Shown here one piece after another: positions 11,575 through 21,500 of a DNA stretch of 64,000 nt (positions are counted from its first letter, which is position 1; each line of letters opens with the position of its first letter). Source of the DNA: Ascoidea rubescens DSM 1968 (Eukaryota > Ascomycota > Saccharomycetes > Ascoideales > Ascoideaceae); NCBI RefSeq assembly GCF_001661345.1, contig NW_017962915.1:1181657-1245656 (forward strand), read 5' to 3'. The notes beneath the pieces were generated by a model. That model searched no databases. It saw nothing but the letters and a program-made list of their open reading frames with translations, and was not told where the DNA came from. A program made the position numbers and the translations under genes.

Positions 11575-13774
11575 ATTAGTATTGACATGAACATGGACAT
11601 TAAGATGAACATTGAGATAGGCATTGAGATGATAATTAACATGAACTTCAGTGCAATAGCAGAAGAGTTGCAGTTTGCGATTGTGTCGCAGTGTCCTGAT
11701 TTCTGCGTCCCGATTGCTGCGTCCTGATTCTCGTTTGACATCCCAGGTCCACAAGTACAAATCCGTGTTCATATGCACTTCACTGCACTGTTGCACCACA
11801 TACAGACACAGTAAAACATGCACGTCGGCTTTCGTGTCTGGTTCTCGCCAGGTCTGAGACCGCGAACATTCCAGCACACCGCTCTCTTGTCCGGACTTCA
11901 ATCTCCTACAGCAACCCAAACATCACTCAAAATACCGTCCGCTTAAACAACACATCAAAACACCAAGATAAAAAATACAAAATACAAACTATAATGAGGC
12001 CAAATATAATACTAAAGTAGAATGGAATGGAATATAATATAAAATAATGTGGTATAATACAGTGTGGTATAATACAGTGTGGTATAGTTGAAATGGCAGA
12101 GATATTCAGACATCATGTGTTCTCTTGAATCTGTAATCTGGTTGAGAAGATGATTCTCTTCTTCGTTGGGTTGTTCTGTTTATTTGGTCTGTTGACGTTT
12201 CTATTAGTGTTGCTGTTGTTTGACTGAGTGAGATTTGTGAATTAGGTTGTGGATCTGGATGGAGATCGGTAGTGGTTGGTAGAGTGATTGCAATGTTATC
12301 AGTAGGGATATTTGATGATAAAATGGGTTCCCGACTTATATTATGTGGGACAGGAGGAGCCAATGGGATTTGGATTTGGTGATCAGTGAGATTGCCAGTG
12401 GGATGGTTAATAATATAATTGATAGAAAGGTGGTGACTGGTGGATGCATCATTTGTGGCAGGTTGTTGGTCAATGAGCTTTTGATCACTAGGATGGCTGA
12501 CAACTTGTGGCTTGTTGAGCGGATAATAGGTTGTGGCAGAGTGTTGAACCATAGACAAAACATTAAAAACTTGAGCATTAGTGGATTGTTGTGAGTTGGG
12601 AGAGTAATGATGAATAGCAGGATGTGGTAGAGGAATAAGCTGATGGTCAAGAGTAGGCTGATAATCAGAAACAGGCTGCCGAGCATTGGGTTGCTGTATA
12701 ACAGGCTGCTGGATAACAGGCTGCTGGTCAATGAGTTGAACATTGGTGGTTGGCTGTTGACTTTCAGGATAATGACTAGGGATAGATTGTTGGATATTGG
12801 TATTGATAACTGGTTGTTGATAGATACGGTACTCGTTAGAAAATTGAGGGCCAACAGCAGATTGTTGATCAGGCAAGTTAATTTCTTGAACAGAAATAAA
12901 GTGCTGATAATTGGGTGTAAAGGTATTTGATGAGTGAGACAACTGCTGTGCAGTTGTAATTATATCTTGGATATTGTTAGGTTGTTGTTGTTGTTGTTGA
13001 TCGTTCTGTGGATGATGATGAATATTCCAGCCATATATTGGATTGATATAGAGTGGTTGATGATATTGGTGAACATGATCAACAGGAGGATGGGATGGTA
13101 ATTGTGAATAATATTGGTTATGCTGATTGTAGTTGTAGGTGAAAAGTGAATTGTTTGTTTGATGAGGTTGGTACGGATTGACTGAATTAAAGTTTTGATT
13201 TTGATTTTGATTTTGGTTTTGATTTTCTTGGAAATGTTGTCGCTGGCTATCTCTTATTTCCGAATCTTTGTTTTTGGGCGACCAAAATGACAAGTCTATG
13301 ATATCGATATATTTGCCATTTCTTCCACGATTGTGACAAGCAACTTTGACACCCATGCAGCGGTCGCTTCTATCGTTGATATTCTTTTTACTAAACAATT
13401 CGGCGACAAGACTTTGGTTTTTTCTTTGACATTTTAACCAGTGTGTGCGTAGGTTGCCCTTAGTTGGTGTCAAATGTTTACAAAATAGACAAGCAAATCG
13501 AATACAGTCTGGAGGCGGATAATGTAATGGACGGTTGCAGCTTTGATCCAATGGACAATGATAATGGACAGCAGCAGCAGAACATCTATTTATACTGAAA
13601 TGAAACAATAGGTCTATGAGTGGTATATTAAATACTTTACATGTATTGGTGCTATGCTGTGGACATGCATAAAGTACTTCTCCAAAGCCTTTTGGAATTT
13701 CTGTTATTTTGTAGAAATAAGGCACTATTTGTTTGGCCATTATGTTGTTGGAAATTGATGCTTGTATTGGTGTT
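11575..13774. repeat. Left arm of a 2.2-kb inverted repeat
   Basis: Reverse-complements position for position onto 15852-18051; paired coordinates always sum to 29,626 (for example gene stop 12106 with 17520, ATG 13740 with 15886). Every segment I compared, coding and non-coding, was identical, including several out-of-frame translations that would reveal single changes. The inner edge lies in a short (AACACC)n run, and the outer edge ends at the shared AATACTAAT. The arm contains a whole zinc-finger gene copy, its 3' flank with a thrice-repeated GTGTGGTATAATAC-type unit (12046-12085), and a GC-richer 250-bp patch (about 11670-11920). Confidence 0.95.
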
Positions 13775-13815
13775 GGTGTTGGTGTTGGGGCTGACGCTTG
13801 CATTGATATTGGCAT
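12106..13815 (-). CDS. Zinc-finger, Gln/Asn/Pro-rich protein, left copy (long form)
   Basis: Not recognised. This is the left-arm twin of the gene at 15886-17520; the shared 544 residues are identical. The left copy has 25 extra N-terminal residues (Met-Pro-Ile-Ser, then a Thr-Pro repeat). I chose the ATG at 13815 because the frame is closed by a stop at 13969-13971 and the only earlier possible start is a GTG at 13962. Starts at 13803 or 13740 are also possible; 13740 equals the right copy's start. The shared part has a Cys/His-rich head (residues 26-136 of the 544) with one C2HC finger of classical spacing (C-X2-C-X12-H-X3-C). After this come ~400 residues rich in Gln, Asn, Pro, His and Ser, like a transactivation or prion-like tail. 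A DNA-binding regulator is the likeliest role, but this is inference. Confidence 0.75.
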   Translation of the reverse strand: MPISMQASAPTPTPTPIQASISNNIMAKQIVPYFYKITEIPKGFGEVLYACPQHSTNTCKVFNIPLIDLLFHFSINRCSAAAVHYHCPLDQSCNRPLHYPPPDCIRFACLFCKHLTPTKGNLRTHWLKCQRKNQSLVAELFSKKNINDRSDRCMGVKVACHNRGRNGKYIDIIDLSFWSPKNKDSEIRDSQRQHFQENQNQNQNQNQNFNSVNPYQPHQTNNSLFTYNYNQHNQYYSQLPSHPPVDHVHQYHQPLYINPIYGWNIHHHPQNDQQQQQQPNNIQDIITTAQQLSHSSNTFTPNYQHFISVQEINLPDQQSAVGPQFSNEYRIYQQPVINTNIQQSIPSHYPESQQPTTNVQLIDQQPVIQQPVIQQPNARQPVSDYQPTLDHQLIPLPHPAIHHYSPNSQQSTNAQVFNVLSMVQHSATTYYPLNKPQVVSHPSDQKLIDQQPATNDASTSHHLSINYIINHPTGNLTDHQIQIPLAPPVPHNISREPILSSNIPTDNIAITLPTTTDLHPDPQPNSQISLSQTTATLIETSTDQINRTTQRRRESSSQPDYRFKRTHDV

Positions 13816-14136
13816 TGATGATTCTGATTCCGATTCTGACTGTGACTGTGATTGTGATTTTGTTCCTGTTCCTGTTGGTGTTTTATTGGTGTTTTTATTG
13901 GCGTTTCTGTTTCTGTTTTTGTTTCTGTTTTTGATTTTGATTTTGATTTTTTTTGCTCTCACTCTCTCTCACTTTTTTTGTTTCTGCTGGTACTAATCTC
14001 AATGTTTCTGTTATTGTTTAATACCTGCTTTCTTGATTTTGGATTGAAGCTGAAATAAACGATAGTGTGCTATCAAAACAGAAGAGAGAAAAACATTGTT
14101 TTATATTTATATAAACAAAGAAGAGGAGTCAAAAAT

Positions 14137-14331
14137 ATGAACCAAGTAAAAGATCGGAAACCTAGAAGGAATCGCATTGTAAATGAATATTTAATGAAAA
14201 TTTTGATCCAAGCAAAACGTCAAGTTGGTGTTTTCAGTATGTCACCAATAACTGTTGAACAAGTTAAAATCAAAGTCCAAACTTTATTAGCAAGTTTATG
14301 TAGGCTGATCACGCATGCATACTGCATGTAA
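14137..14331 (+). CDS. Small basic hypothetical protein in the spacer (doubtful)
   Basis: A 64-residue open frame from an ATG at 14137 with a Lys/Arg-rich start (KDRKPRRNRIVNEYL) and a mixed hydrophobic remainder (SPITVEQVKIKVQTLL). It looks more protein-like than the surrounding AT-rich DNA. Just after, 14313-14370 has a possible intron (GTAGGC start, pyrimidine-rich end, TTTTTAG), and the next frame reads FLSRFVRNIFTNLM. The splice phases do not join cleanly, so a spliced gene is only a possibility. I compared it by eye with MATa1, MATalpha1, MATalpha2 and HMG-box mating-type proteins and saw no match. Confidence 0.25.
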   Translation: MNQVKDRKPRRNRIVNEYLMKILIQAKRQVGVFSMSPITVEQVKIKVQTLLASLCRLITHAYCM

Positions 14332-14480
14332 TTTCATGTTTCATTTTACTTTTTCCTGATTTGGTTTTTAGGTATTCTTGTCTCGGTTTGTGCGAAACAT
14401 TTTCACTAATCTGATGTTGGATATGGTAATTTGGGCAATAAAGGTATGATTATTTTTTTATTATTCACACACTTTCTCTG

Positions 14481-14510
14481 CAGAAAAAATCAGAAAAAAT
14501 CAGAAAAAAT
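14481..14510. repeat. Three tandem 10-bp units in the spacer
   Basis: Three exact copies of CAGAAAAAAT, single-copy in the window as far as I can see. They lie near the start of the AT-rich core of the spacer. Confidence 0.8.
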
Positions 14511-15851
14511 TATTTATTTTTTCGATAACTGATTTTTATTAAAGCATATTCAATTGTGAAATTACCTTTTTTTTTATTATGTCGTACGTTTGATTAAATT
14601 CATTATAACAAGGTTTTTAAAATCTTTTTCGGGTTGATTTTGGTTTTTCGGATCAGAACCTTGGTTATAAATTAAAAAAATACAATCCATTTTTCAATAA
14701 AATATTAAAATGTGAATGTTTGTTCTTGGTACTTTCAGCAGAAAATTTTATCTAAGATGGCAAAAACAATTTTCTTTGATAGCAAAAAAAACTTTATTAA
14801 TATAAATTAAATAACTCACGATTGCTTTCAAGATAGACGGTTATAATTAATTAATTAGTAATGTTATTGGTTTACATTACGATAAATTAAAATACATTAA
14901 ATAAATTTAAACAAGAAAAAGGATTCTATAGATTCTGTCGTCTCAGTGATCAGAGTAAATAAAATACAAGCCGATATTTTTCAAAATATATAAATACATA
15001 TCCTTATTTTAATCATTAAAAAATAAATAATAAATGAAAATTTTTTAAAATAATTTTTTGAAATACGGCTGGGTTTTCAAAGTTATATTTTTTATCTTTG
15101 TTTTTCTGGATAATTTGAAAATATAGTTTACAAATACACAAAAAGTTTTTTGTGTGTTAATTCTCATATCATTAATTAGGGCAAAAATACTTCAATAACA
15201 ACAATTAAATAAAACTTAAAGCTCAAAAAATTGAAATTTTGGTTTTTATCATAATAATATTAGTTGAAAATACACAGCTGAAGTTTATCTTAAAGCGCAC
15301 ATTCCATCGATTTAAAGTCCTTAAAAAATTATATAAAAGCATTCTGTTATCTGATGTATATGAAAAAAAATTAAATTTGCATAATTTATTTGAATTATTC
15401 AATAAACAATCTTAAATTTCAATAGCTGTTATCGAAATTGTAAATTAGTTTTATATTATAACAACTGCTAATAAATGGTAGAATATAGAAAATAAAATCA
15501 AATCTAATAAAATACAGAGTATTTTAATTATCTATCAGCAAAACTAAATTACTACATACCTTTGAGATTGAAATAAAACAGTTAAATTGCTTTATATTCA
15601 TATTTTATAATTCAATCATTTCATTAGACCTAATACATTATTACTCGGAATATATCATGTTGAACCAAAGAAGAAAAAGCTGCATTTTAAGATTTAGAGT
15701 TTTGATGTCTTCACAAAAACTAAAAGAGCGCAAACTCTGCAGATCTTTAAAAAAAAGCTGACTGCAGCTCTTACAGCATATCGCAGGGTGTATTACTAAA
15801 TAGGGCAACTTAAGACAGCCTTTGGTATCTGAACTTGTTGATAAGTTGAAA

Positions 15852-18051
15852 AACACCAATACAAGCATCAATTTCCAACAACATAATGGCCAAACAAATA
15901 GTGCCTTATTTCTACAAAATAACAGAAATTCCAAAAGGCTTTGGAGAAGTACTTTATGCATGTCCACAGCATAGCACCAATACATGTAAAGTATTTAATA
16001 TACCACTCATAGACCTATTGTTTCATTTCAGTATAAATAGATGTTCTGCTGCTGCTGTCCATTATCATTGTCCATTGGATCAAAGCTGCAACCGTCCATT
16101 ACATTATCCGCCTCCAGACTGTATTCGATTTGCTTGTCTATTTTGTAAACATTTGACACCAACTAAGGGCAACCTACGCACACACTGGTTAAAATGTCAA
16201 AGAAAAAACCAAAGTCTTGTCGCCGAATTGTTTAGTAAAAAGAATATCAACGATAGAAGCGACCGCTGCATGGGTGTCAAAGTTGCTTGTCACAATCGTG
16301 GAAGAAATGGCAAATATATCGATATCATAGACTTGTCATTTTGGTCGCCCAAAAACAAAGATTCGGAAATAAGAGATAGCCAGCGACAACATTTCCAAGA
16401 AAATCAAAACCAAAATCAAAATCAAAATCAAAACTTTAATTCAGTCAATCCGTACCAACCTCATCAAACAAACAATTCACTTTTCACCTACAACTACAAT
16501 CAGCATAACCAATATTATTCACAATTACCATCCCATCCTCCTGTTGATCATGTTCACCAATATCATCAACCACTCTATATCAATCCAATATATGGCTGGA
16601 ATATTCATCATCATCCACAGAACGATCAACAACAACAACAACAACCTAACAATATCCAAGATATAATTACAACTGCACAGCAGTTGTCTCACTCATCAAA
16701 TACCTTTACACCCAATTATCAGCACTTTATTTCTGTTCAAGAAATTAACTTGCCTGATCAACAATCTGCTGTTGGCCCTCAATTTTCTAACGAGTACCGT
16801 ATCTATCAACAACCAGTTATCAATACCAATATCCAACAATCTATCCCTAGTCATTATCCTGAAAGTCAACAGCCAACCACCAATGTTCAACTCATTGACC
16901 AGCAGCCTGTTATCCAGCAGCCTGTTATACAGCAACCCAATGCTCGGCAGCCTGTTTCTGATTATCAGCCTACTCTTGACCATCAGCTTATTCCTCTACC
17001 ACATCCTGCTATTCATCATTACTCTCCCAACTCACAACAATCCACTAATGCTCAAGTTTTTAATGTTTTGTCTATGGTTCAACACTCTGCCACAACCTAT
17101 TATCCGCTCAACAAGCCACAAGTTGTCAGCCATCCTAGTGATCAAAAGCTCATTGACCAACAACCTGCCACAAATGATGCATCCACCAGTCACCACCTTT
17201 CTATCAATTATATTATTAACCATCCCACTGGCAATCTCACTGATCACCAAATCCAAATCCCATTGGCTCCTCCTGTCCCACATAATATAAGTCGGGAACC
17301 CATTTTATCATCAAATATCCCTACTGATAACATTGCAATCACTCTACCAACCACTACCGATCTCCATCCAGATCCACAACCTAATTCACAAATCTCACTC
17401 AGTCAAACAACAGCAACACTAATAGAAACGTCAACAGACCAAATAAACAGAACAACCCAACGAAGAAGAGAATCATCTTCTCAACCAGATTACAGATTCA
17501 AGAGAACACATGATGTCTGAATATCTCTGCCATTTCAACTATACCACACTGTATTATACCACACTGTATTATACCACATTATTTTATATTATATTCCATT
17601 CCATTCTACTTTAGTATTATATTTGGCCTCATTATAGTTTGTATTTTGTATTTTTTATCTTGGTGTTTTGATGTGTTGTTTAAGCGGACGGTATTTTGAG
17701 TGATGTTTGGGTTGCTGTAGGAGATTGAAGTCCGGACAAGAGAGCGGTGTGCTGGAATGTTCGCGGTCTCAGACCTGGCGAGAACCAGACACGAAAGCCG
17801 ACGTGCATGTTTTACTGTGTCTGTATGTGGTGCAACAGTGCAGTGAAGTGCATATGAACACGGATTTGTACTTGTGGACCTGGGATGTCAAACGAGAATC
17901 AGGACGCAGCAATCGGGACGCAGAAATCAGGACACTGCGACACAATCGCAAACTGCAACTCTTCTGCTATTGCACTGAAGTTCATGTTAATTATCATCTC
18001 AATGCCTATCTCAATGTTCATCTTAATGTCCATGTTCATGTCAATACTAAT
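15852..18051. repeat. Right arm of a 2.2-kb inverted repeat
   Basis: Exact reverse complement of 11575-13774 wherever compared. The inner edge joins unique sequence at the A-run before AACACCAATACAAG, and the outer edge ends at AATACTAAT before unique DNA leading to the ACC1 3' end. It holds the second complete zinc-finger gene copy, then the same 3' flank and GC-richer patch. In that patch the unit AATCAGGACGCAG is repeated about three times with variation (about 17894-17940). Confidence 0.95.
15886..17520 (+). CDS. Zinc-finger, Gln/Asn/Pro-rich protein, right copy (short form)
   Basis: Not recognised. 544 aa, identical to residues 26-569 of the left copy. Starts at the ATG at 15886: an in-frame TGA lies only 39 bases upstream in unique DNA, so the left copy's extension is absent. 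The head has Cys/His at 26, 29, 34, 47, 53, 59, 61, 62, 68, 73, 79, 84, 87, 89, 100, 104, 128, 135 and 136. C84-X2-C87-X12-H100-X3-C104, with Leu97 at the classic hydrophobic position, reads as a single C2HC zinc finger. The other Cys/His may bind more zinc. The tail has NQNQNQN, Gln runs and repeated QQPV units, so it is probably disordered. The copies diverge outward from the spacer, so promoters lie inside the spacer and 3' ends face the flanks. Confidence 0.75.
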   Translation: MAKQIVPYFYKITEIPKGFGEVLYACPQHSTNTCKVFNIPLIDLLFHFSINRCSAAAVHYHCPLDQSCNRPLHYPPPDCIRFACLFCKHLTPTKGNLRTHWLKCQRKNQSLVAELFSKKNINDRSDRCMGVKVACHNRGRNGKYIDIIDLSFWSPKNKDSEIRDSQRQHFQENQNQNQNQNQNFNSVNPYQPHQTNNSLFTYNYNQHNQYYSQLPSHPPVDHVHQYHQPLYINPIYGWNIHHHPQNDQQQQQQPNNIQDIITTAQQLSHSSNTFTPNYQHFISVQEINLPDQQSAVGPQFSNEYRIYQQPVINTNIQQSIPSHYPESQQPTTNVQLIDQQPVIQQPVIQQPNARQPVSDYQPTLDHQLIPLPHPAIHHYSPNSQQSTNAQVFNVLSMVQHSATTYYPLNKPQVVSHPSDQKLIDQQPATNDASTSHHLSINYIINHPTGNLTDHQIQIPLAPPVPHNISREPILSSNIPTDNIAITLPTTTDLHPDPQPNSQISLSQTTATLIETSTDQINRTTQRRRESSSQPDYRFKRTHDV

Positions 18052-18535
18052 GATTTGCTACTGCTTTGGTTTGTTTATTTGTGCACTGAAGCAAAAATTT
18101 TAGACACCACAAAACTGACTCAATTCTAAATTTAATACTATCGCACTTGCATCATCCAAACGAAAAGATTAAAGAACTATTAAGATCTTATTTATTATAC
18201 AAAAATAAGATTTTTCACGATTGAAATTTCATGCAAGTGATTCAATAAATAGGATTGTCTAGTCACCTGATTTATTTCGTATCGGGAGCTTATTATCTTT
18301 ATCCATTGTACTTTTAAAAAAAACAATTATTGAAACAATTAATATCAAATGTAAATAAACAAAATAGTAATCATAACTGTAAATGGTTAAACAATAAAAC
18401 AATAAATTAAATAAAAAACTAGATTAATAAAATACTAAATAAAACAAATCAGGAGAAAAGAAATTAAAATTAAAAATTAAGAAAAAATATTTACAAAATT
18501 TTTATTATCTAAAAATAGTTTATCTTCTAAGCAAC
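18052..18535. other. Unique DNA between right arm and ACC1 3' end
   Basis: A 484-bp AT-rich stretch joining the repeat to the ACC1 terminator side. No gene, RNA or element recognised. The zinc-finger gene and ACC1 converge here. Confidence 0.5.
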
Positions 18536-21500
18536 TTATTTGTCAAATAGTTTTTTCTTATCTTCATCCGACAACAATCCAATCACATCTGATAGACTAT
18601 TAACAAACTCATCACGATTAACTCTTAACAAATTGAATAAAGAATTTTTCACATACTCTTCTTTGAGATTAGAAAGCTTCTTTTCAATTTCTTTACCATT
18701 AATTTCCAAGTAGTTGGCAACTTCTTGATCATTTTCATAATCTAATGTAGCAGGTAACCAACTTTTTAATATAGCTATTTGTTTTAATCTTGTAGAGTTT
18801 TGCAACTCCTTTGCAATTTGTTTGAGAATATATTCTTCATGTAATCTTCTTCTTGTACGTAAGTAAAAGAAGCGTCTGGAATTTTCCCACTGCAATTCTC
18901 TTCTAATTGTTCCTCTCTTAACCATATGAGGAGTTCTATCATGCAAATCTGCAAATTGAACAGCAATTTGTGAATAGACTGGAAGTAATGCTCTTTCTCT
19001 GGCTTTCAATTTGGCTTGGATTTCAACACGTTCTGATGGATTTAATGACTCGCTGCTTAACTGTTTCTTGAGATCTGCATATGTTTTGTCTAACCTCTCC
19101 ATGGTTTTTATTAATTTATCTGATCTGTACTTGATACCAGTCATACCTTGAGGTTCTAAAACACCAGCTCTAGCCTCAACATCCGCATACATTTCCATCA
19201 TATCAGAATTGATAGTAGGATCAACAACAACCCATGAACCACCTCTTAATTCTCCAGTAGGAGGAATATAAATAAATGCTGGCTGTTTGTATTTAACTAA
19301 CGCATCAACAATAAATGAACCATATTTCAACACCTCATTGAACATATCACGTTGACCACCGGAGAAACCTCTCCAATTGGCTAAAATCATCATTGGTAAT
19401 TCTTCACCGTTGTTGAAATCGTTAATGGCTTGAGCAGTTTTAAAAGCAGAATTAGGATACCACACTTGTCCTGCTTCTTGAATTAAGACCTCTGTAGATT
19501 CTGGATTAGCTGGATCAGCTGGAATCAAGTTTTCCACTGTTCTGGCCTCAACTGCAATGACACCAAATGGTATACCTCCTAATCTGGCTCTTCCAACGAC
19601 AACACCTTTAGCCCAGCCAGATAATGTTTCAGTGAAAGAATCTCTGTCAAAAAGACCAGATAAGTACTCCCCATCTTCTTCAACTTTACCTTCAATTAGC
19701 CATCTAGCATCATAAACTTCATCTCTGACAGGAGCATATTCAACATCTCTGTTCCAGGAATCGCTTTCATTTTCTAAAATAGGAACAGGTGCTCCTCTTT
19801 GCGATGGAACATATGATAGCCATTCCATAATTTTCTCGACACCCTCAAGATCATCAGCAGCAGTCAAATGAGAAACACCATTTCTGTACATAATTTGAGT
19901 ACCTCCCAATTGTAAATTAGAACTGTAAACTTGTTTTCCTAAAAGCTTGTTGATAGCTGGAGCACCTGTAAGGATAATTGGCTGCCCTTCAATTTGAATT
20001 GCTCTTTGACCAAGTCTAACAAGATAGGCACCAATACCAACGGATCTGCATGTCACTAAACTGATTGTAAAGATATCATTATAAGCTCTTGAAGTTGCGC
20101 CTGCAATCAAACCTGATCCTCTAAGCGCATCAACACCAACACTCTTGCTGTGAATAGATTTAATAACATGACGCTTTTCGCCTTTATAAGTGACTTCTTC
20201 AGTGATGATAGATGAATTATTAGATTTAGCAAATTCTTCCTTACCTTCGTCATCCAAATAAAGATAATCAAATCCTTTTTCTGGTTTGCCTTCTTCATTC
20301 CATGACACTTTGAACAATGCAATCAACTCATCAGCAAGACCGATTCTGGCACCAGAATTGGCAGAAAGATAAATTCTTGGTAATCCAGTTTTTCTAGCAA
20401 ATTCGGTGATTTTATTGAATAATACGTCTTCTTCAGGACCAAAAGAACCGATTTTGAAAGTGATATCGTTTGCAACAACTAGCAATGAACGGCCTTCAGG
20501 ATATTCTGGAGTTTTCACGTCCAATTTAAACCCAACCATACCAATAGAATTGGCACCAGGTTCACGTTCAATGAAATGAAGTTCTGATCCATCATAAATA
20601 ATTTCTTTGTAAGCGAAAAAATCAAATGGAATCTTAGCATTAGGTACATGTTTCTTCCATTGTGTTAAAACTGCCTGCTTGAATAACTCTGGGAAATCGT
20701 AAACATATGTTGTTCCCATAAGATGAGCTTTATATCTTTTGGGTTGCAACCATTCCTTGCCTGAGTATGGTGTATCAATGGCTCTCAAATGCATTGGTCC
20801 AGGTTGGGATGCAATTGATTTAAAGATCCATTGTCCTTCAGTATTTTTAACTTCAGTATAAAGTTCTGACTTGACAACAAATCCAGAAACGTTGTTAATA
20901 AATGCTCTTAATGGGAATGTAATACCCGAGTTTGGATCTGTACAAGTTATACGAATTTCAGCAGCTGTGATTCTTAATCTCCATAACCTTCTACCGAATC
21001 TTTCCAAAAACCCACCAAAGGCAGCTTCAACATCCTTGGGAGTGACATTGAAGAAAGCTGAGAAATTAATAAAAATGTGATTAAGATCCGAGTTGCTTAA
21101 ATCAATAACACTTAGACTATCGAGAATATCAGACATTAAACGGTTAGCTTCAGATGTTAAATATTCTGCTGTTGAGATACCATCACGAATTCTACCTGTT
21201 CTGATTATACCTCTAGTAAAGTATCTTTTATCAACAGTTGAGTTTTTTCCAACGGCTTCATAAATATGGATGTTTCTGTTGTTTGTAAAAACTGGTTTGA
21301 TGTTGAAATTGGACAATCTATTCAATTCCAATTGGAAAGCAAGTGCCGGTTCAACATGACGAATAACTGTGTTTTCCTGATATTTGGGACCTGTAAAAGT
21401 ATAGTATTTAGGATATGATCCATCTTCACTTTCTAAAACAAATGTGATACGACGAATAGAACTTGCAATTAAATCTTCTTTAAAATCTTCCAAATATTCC

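Larger units (their letters stand above)
13775..15851. other. Unique 2.08-kb spacer between inverted-repeat arms
   Basis: Single-copy DNA between the arms. Its left ~190 bp carries the extended 5' end and GA-rich upstream microsatellite of the left gene copy. A short open frame lies at 14137-14331, and a perfect 3 x 10-bp repeat (CAGAAAAAAT) at 14481-14510. About 14,400-15,640 is markedly AT-rich with many A and T runs, and I see no convincing gene. The stretch 15,650-15,850 just before the right copy is more balanced in base content and presumably holds that copy's promoter. An AT-rich unique core between identical arms is the layout of inverted-repeat yeast centromeres, but no sequence here proves that role. 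Confidence 0.8.

Noticed and set aside
12336-12854. 172-codon frame overlapping the zinc-finger gene (mate at 16772-17290)
   Set aside because: A frame-shifted reading of the Gln/Pro-rich tail; present in both arms only because the arms are identical.
11575-18051. Mating-type (MAT) flip-flop locus
   Set aside because: Inverted repeats flank MAT in several yeasts, but I see no homeodomain, alpha-box or HMG-box protein here and none of the usual MAT neighbours (SLA2, DIC1, RCY1, SUI1). Kept only as a structural analogy.
11575-18051. Transposon with terminal inverted repeats
   Set aside because: The arms are 2.2 kb, no transposase-like DDE domain is visible, and I see no clear target-site duplication at 11574/18052. 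The zinc-finger protein lacks a catalytic core.
17707-18129. 140-codon frame in the right-arm 3' flank
   Set aside because: Starts with TTG, runs out of the arm into unique DNA, and its left-arm mate ends differently. No conserved features, so treated as a GC-patch artefact.
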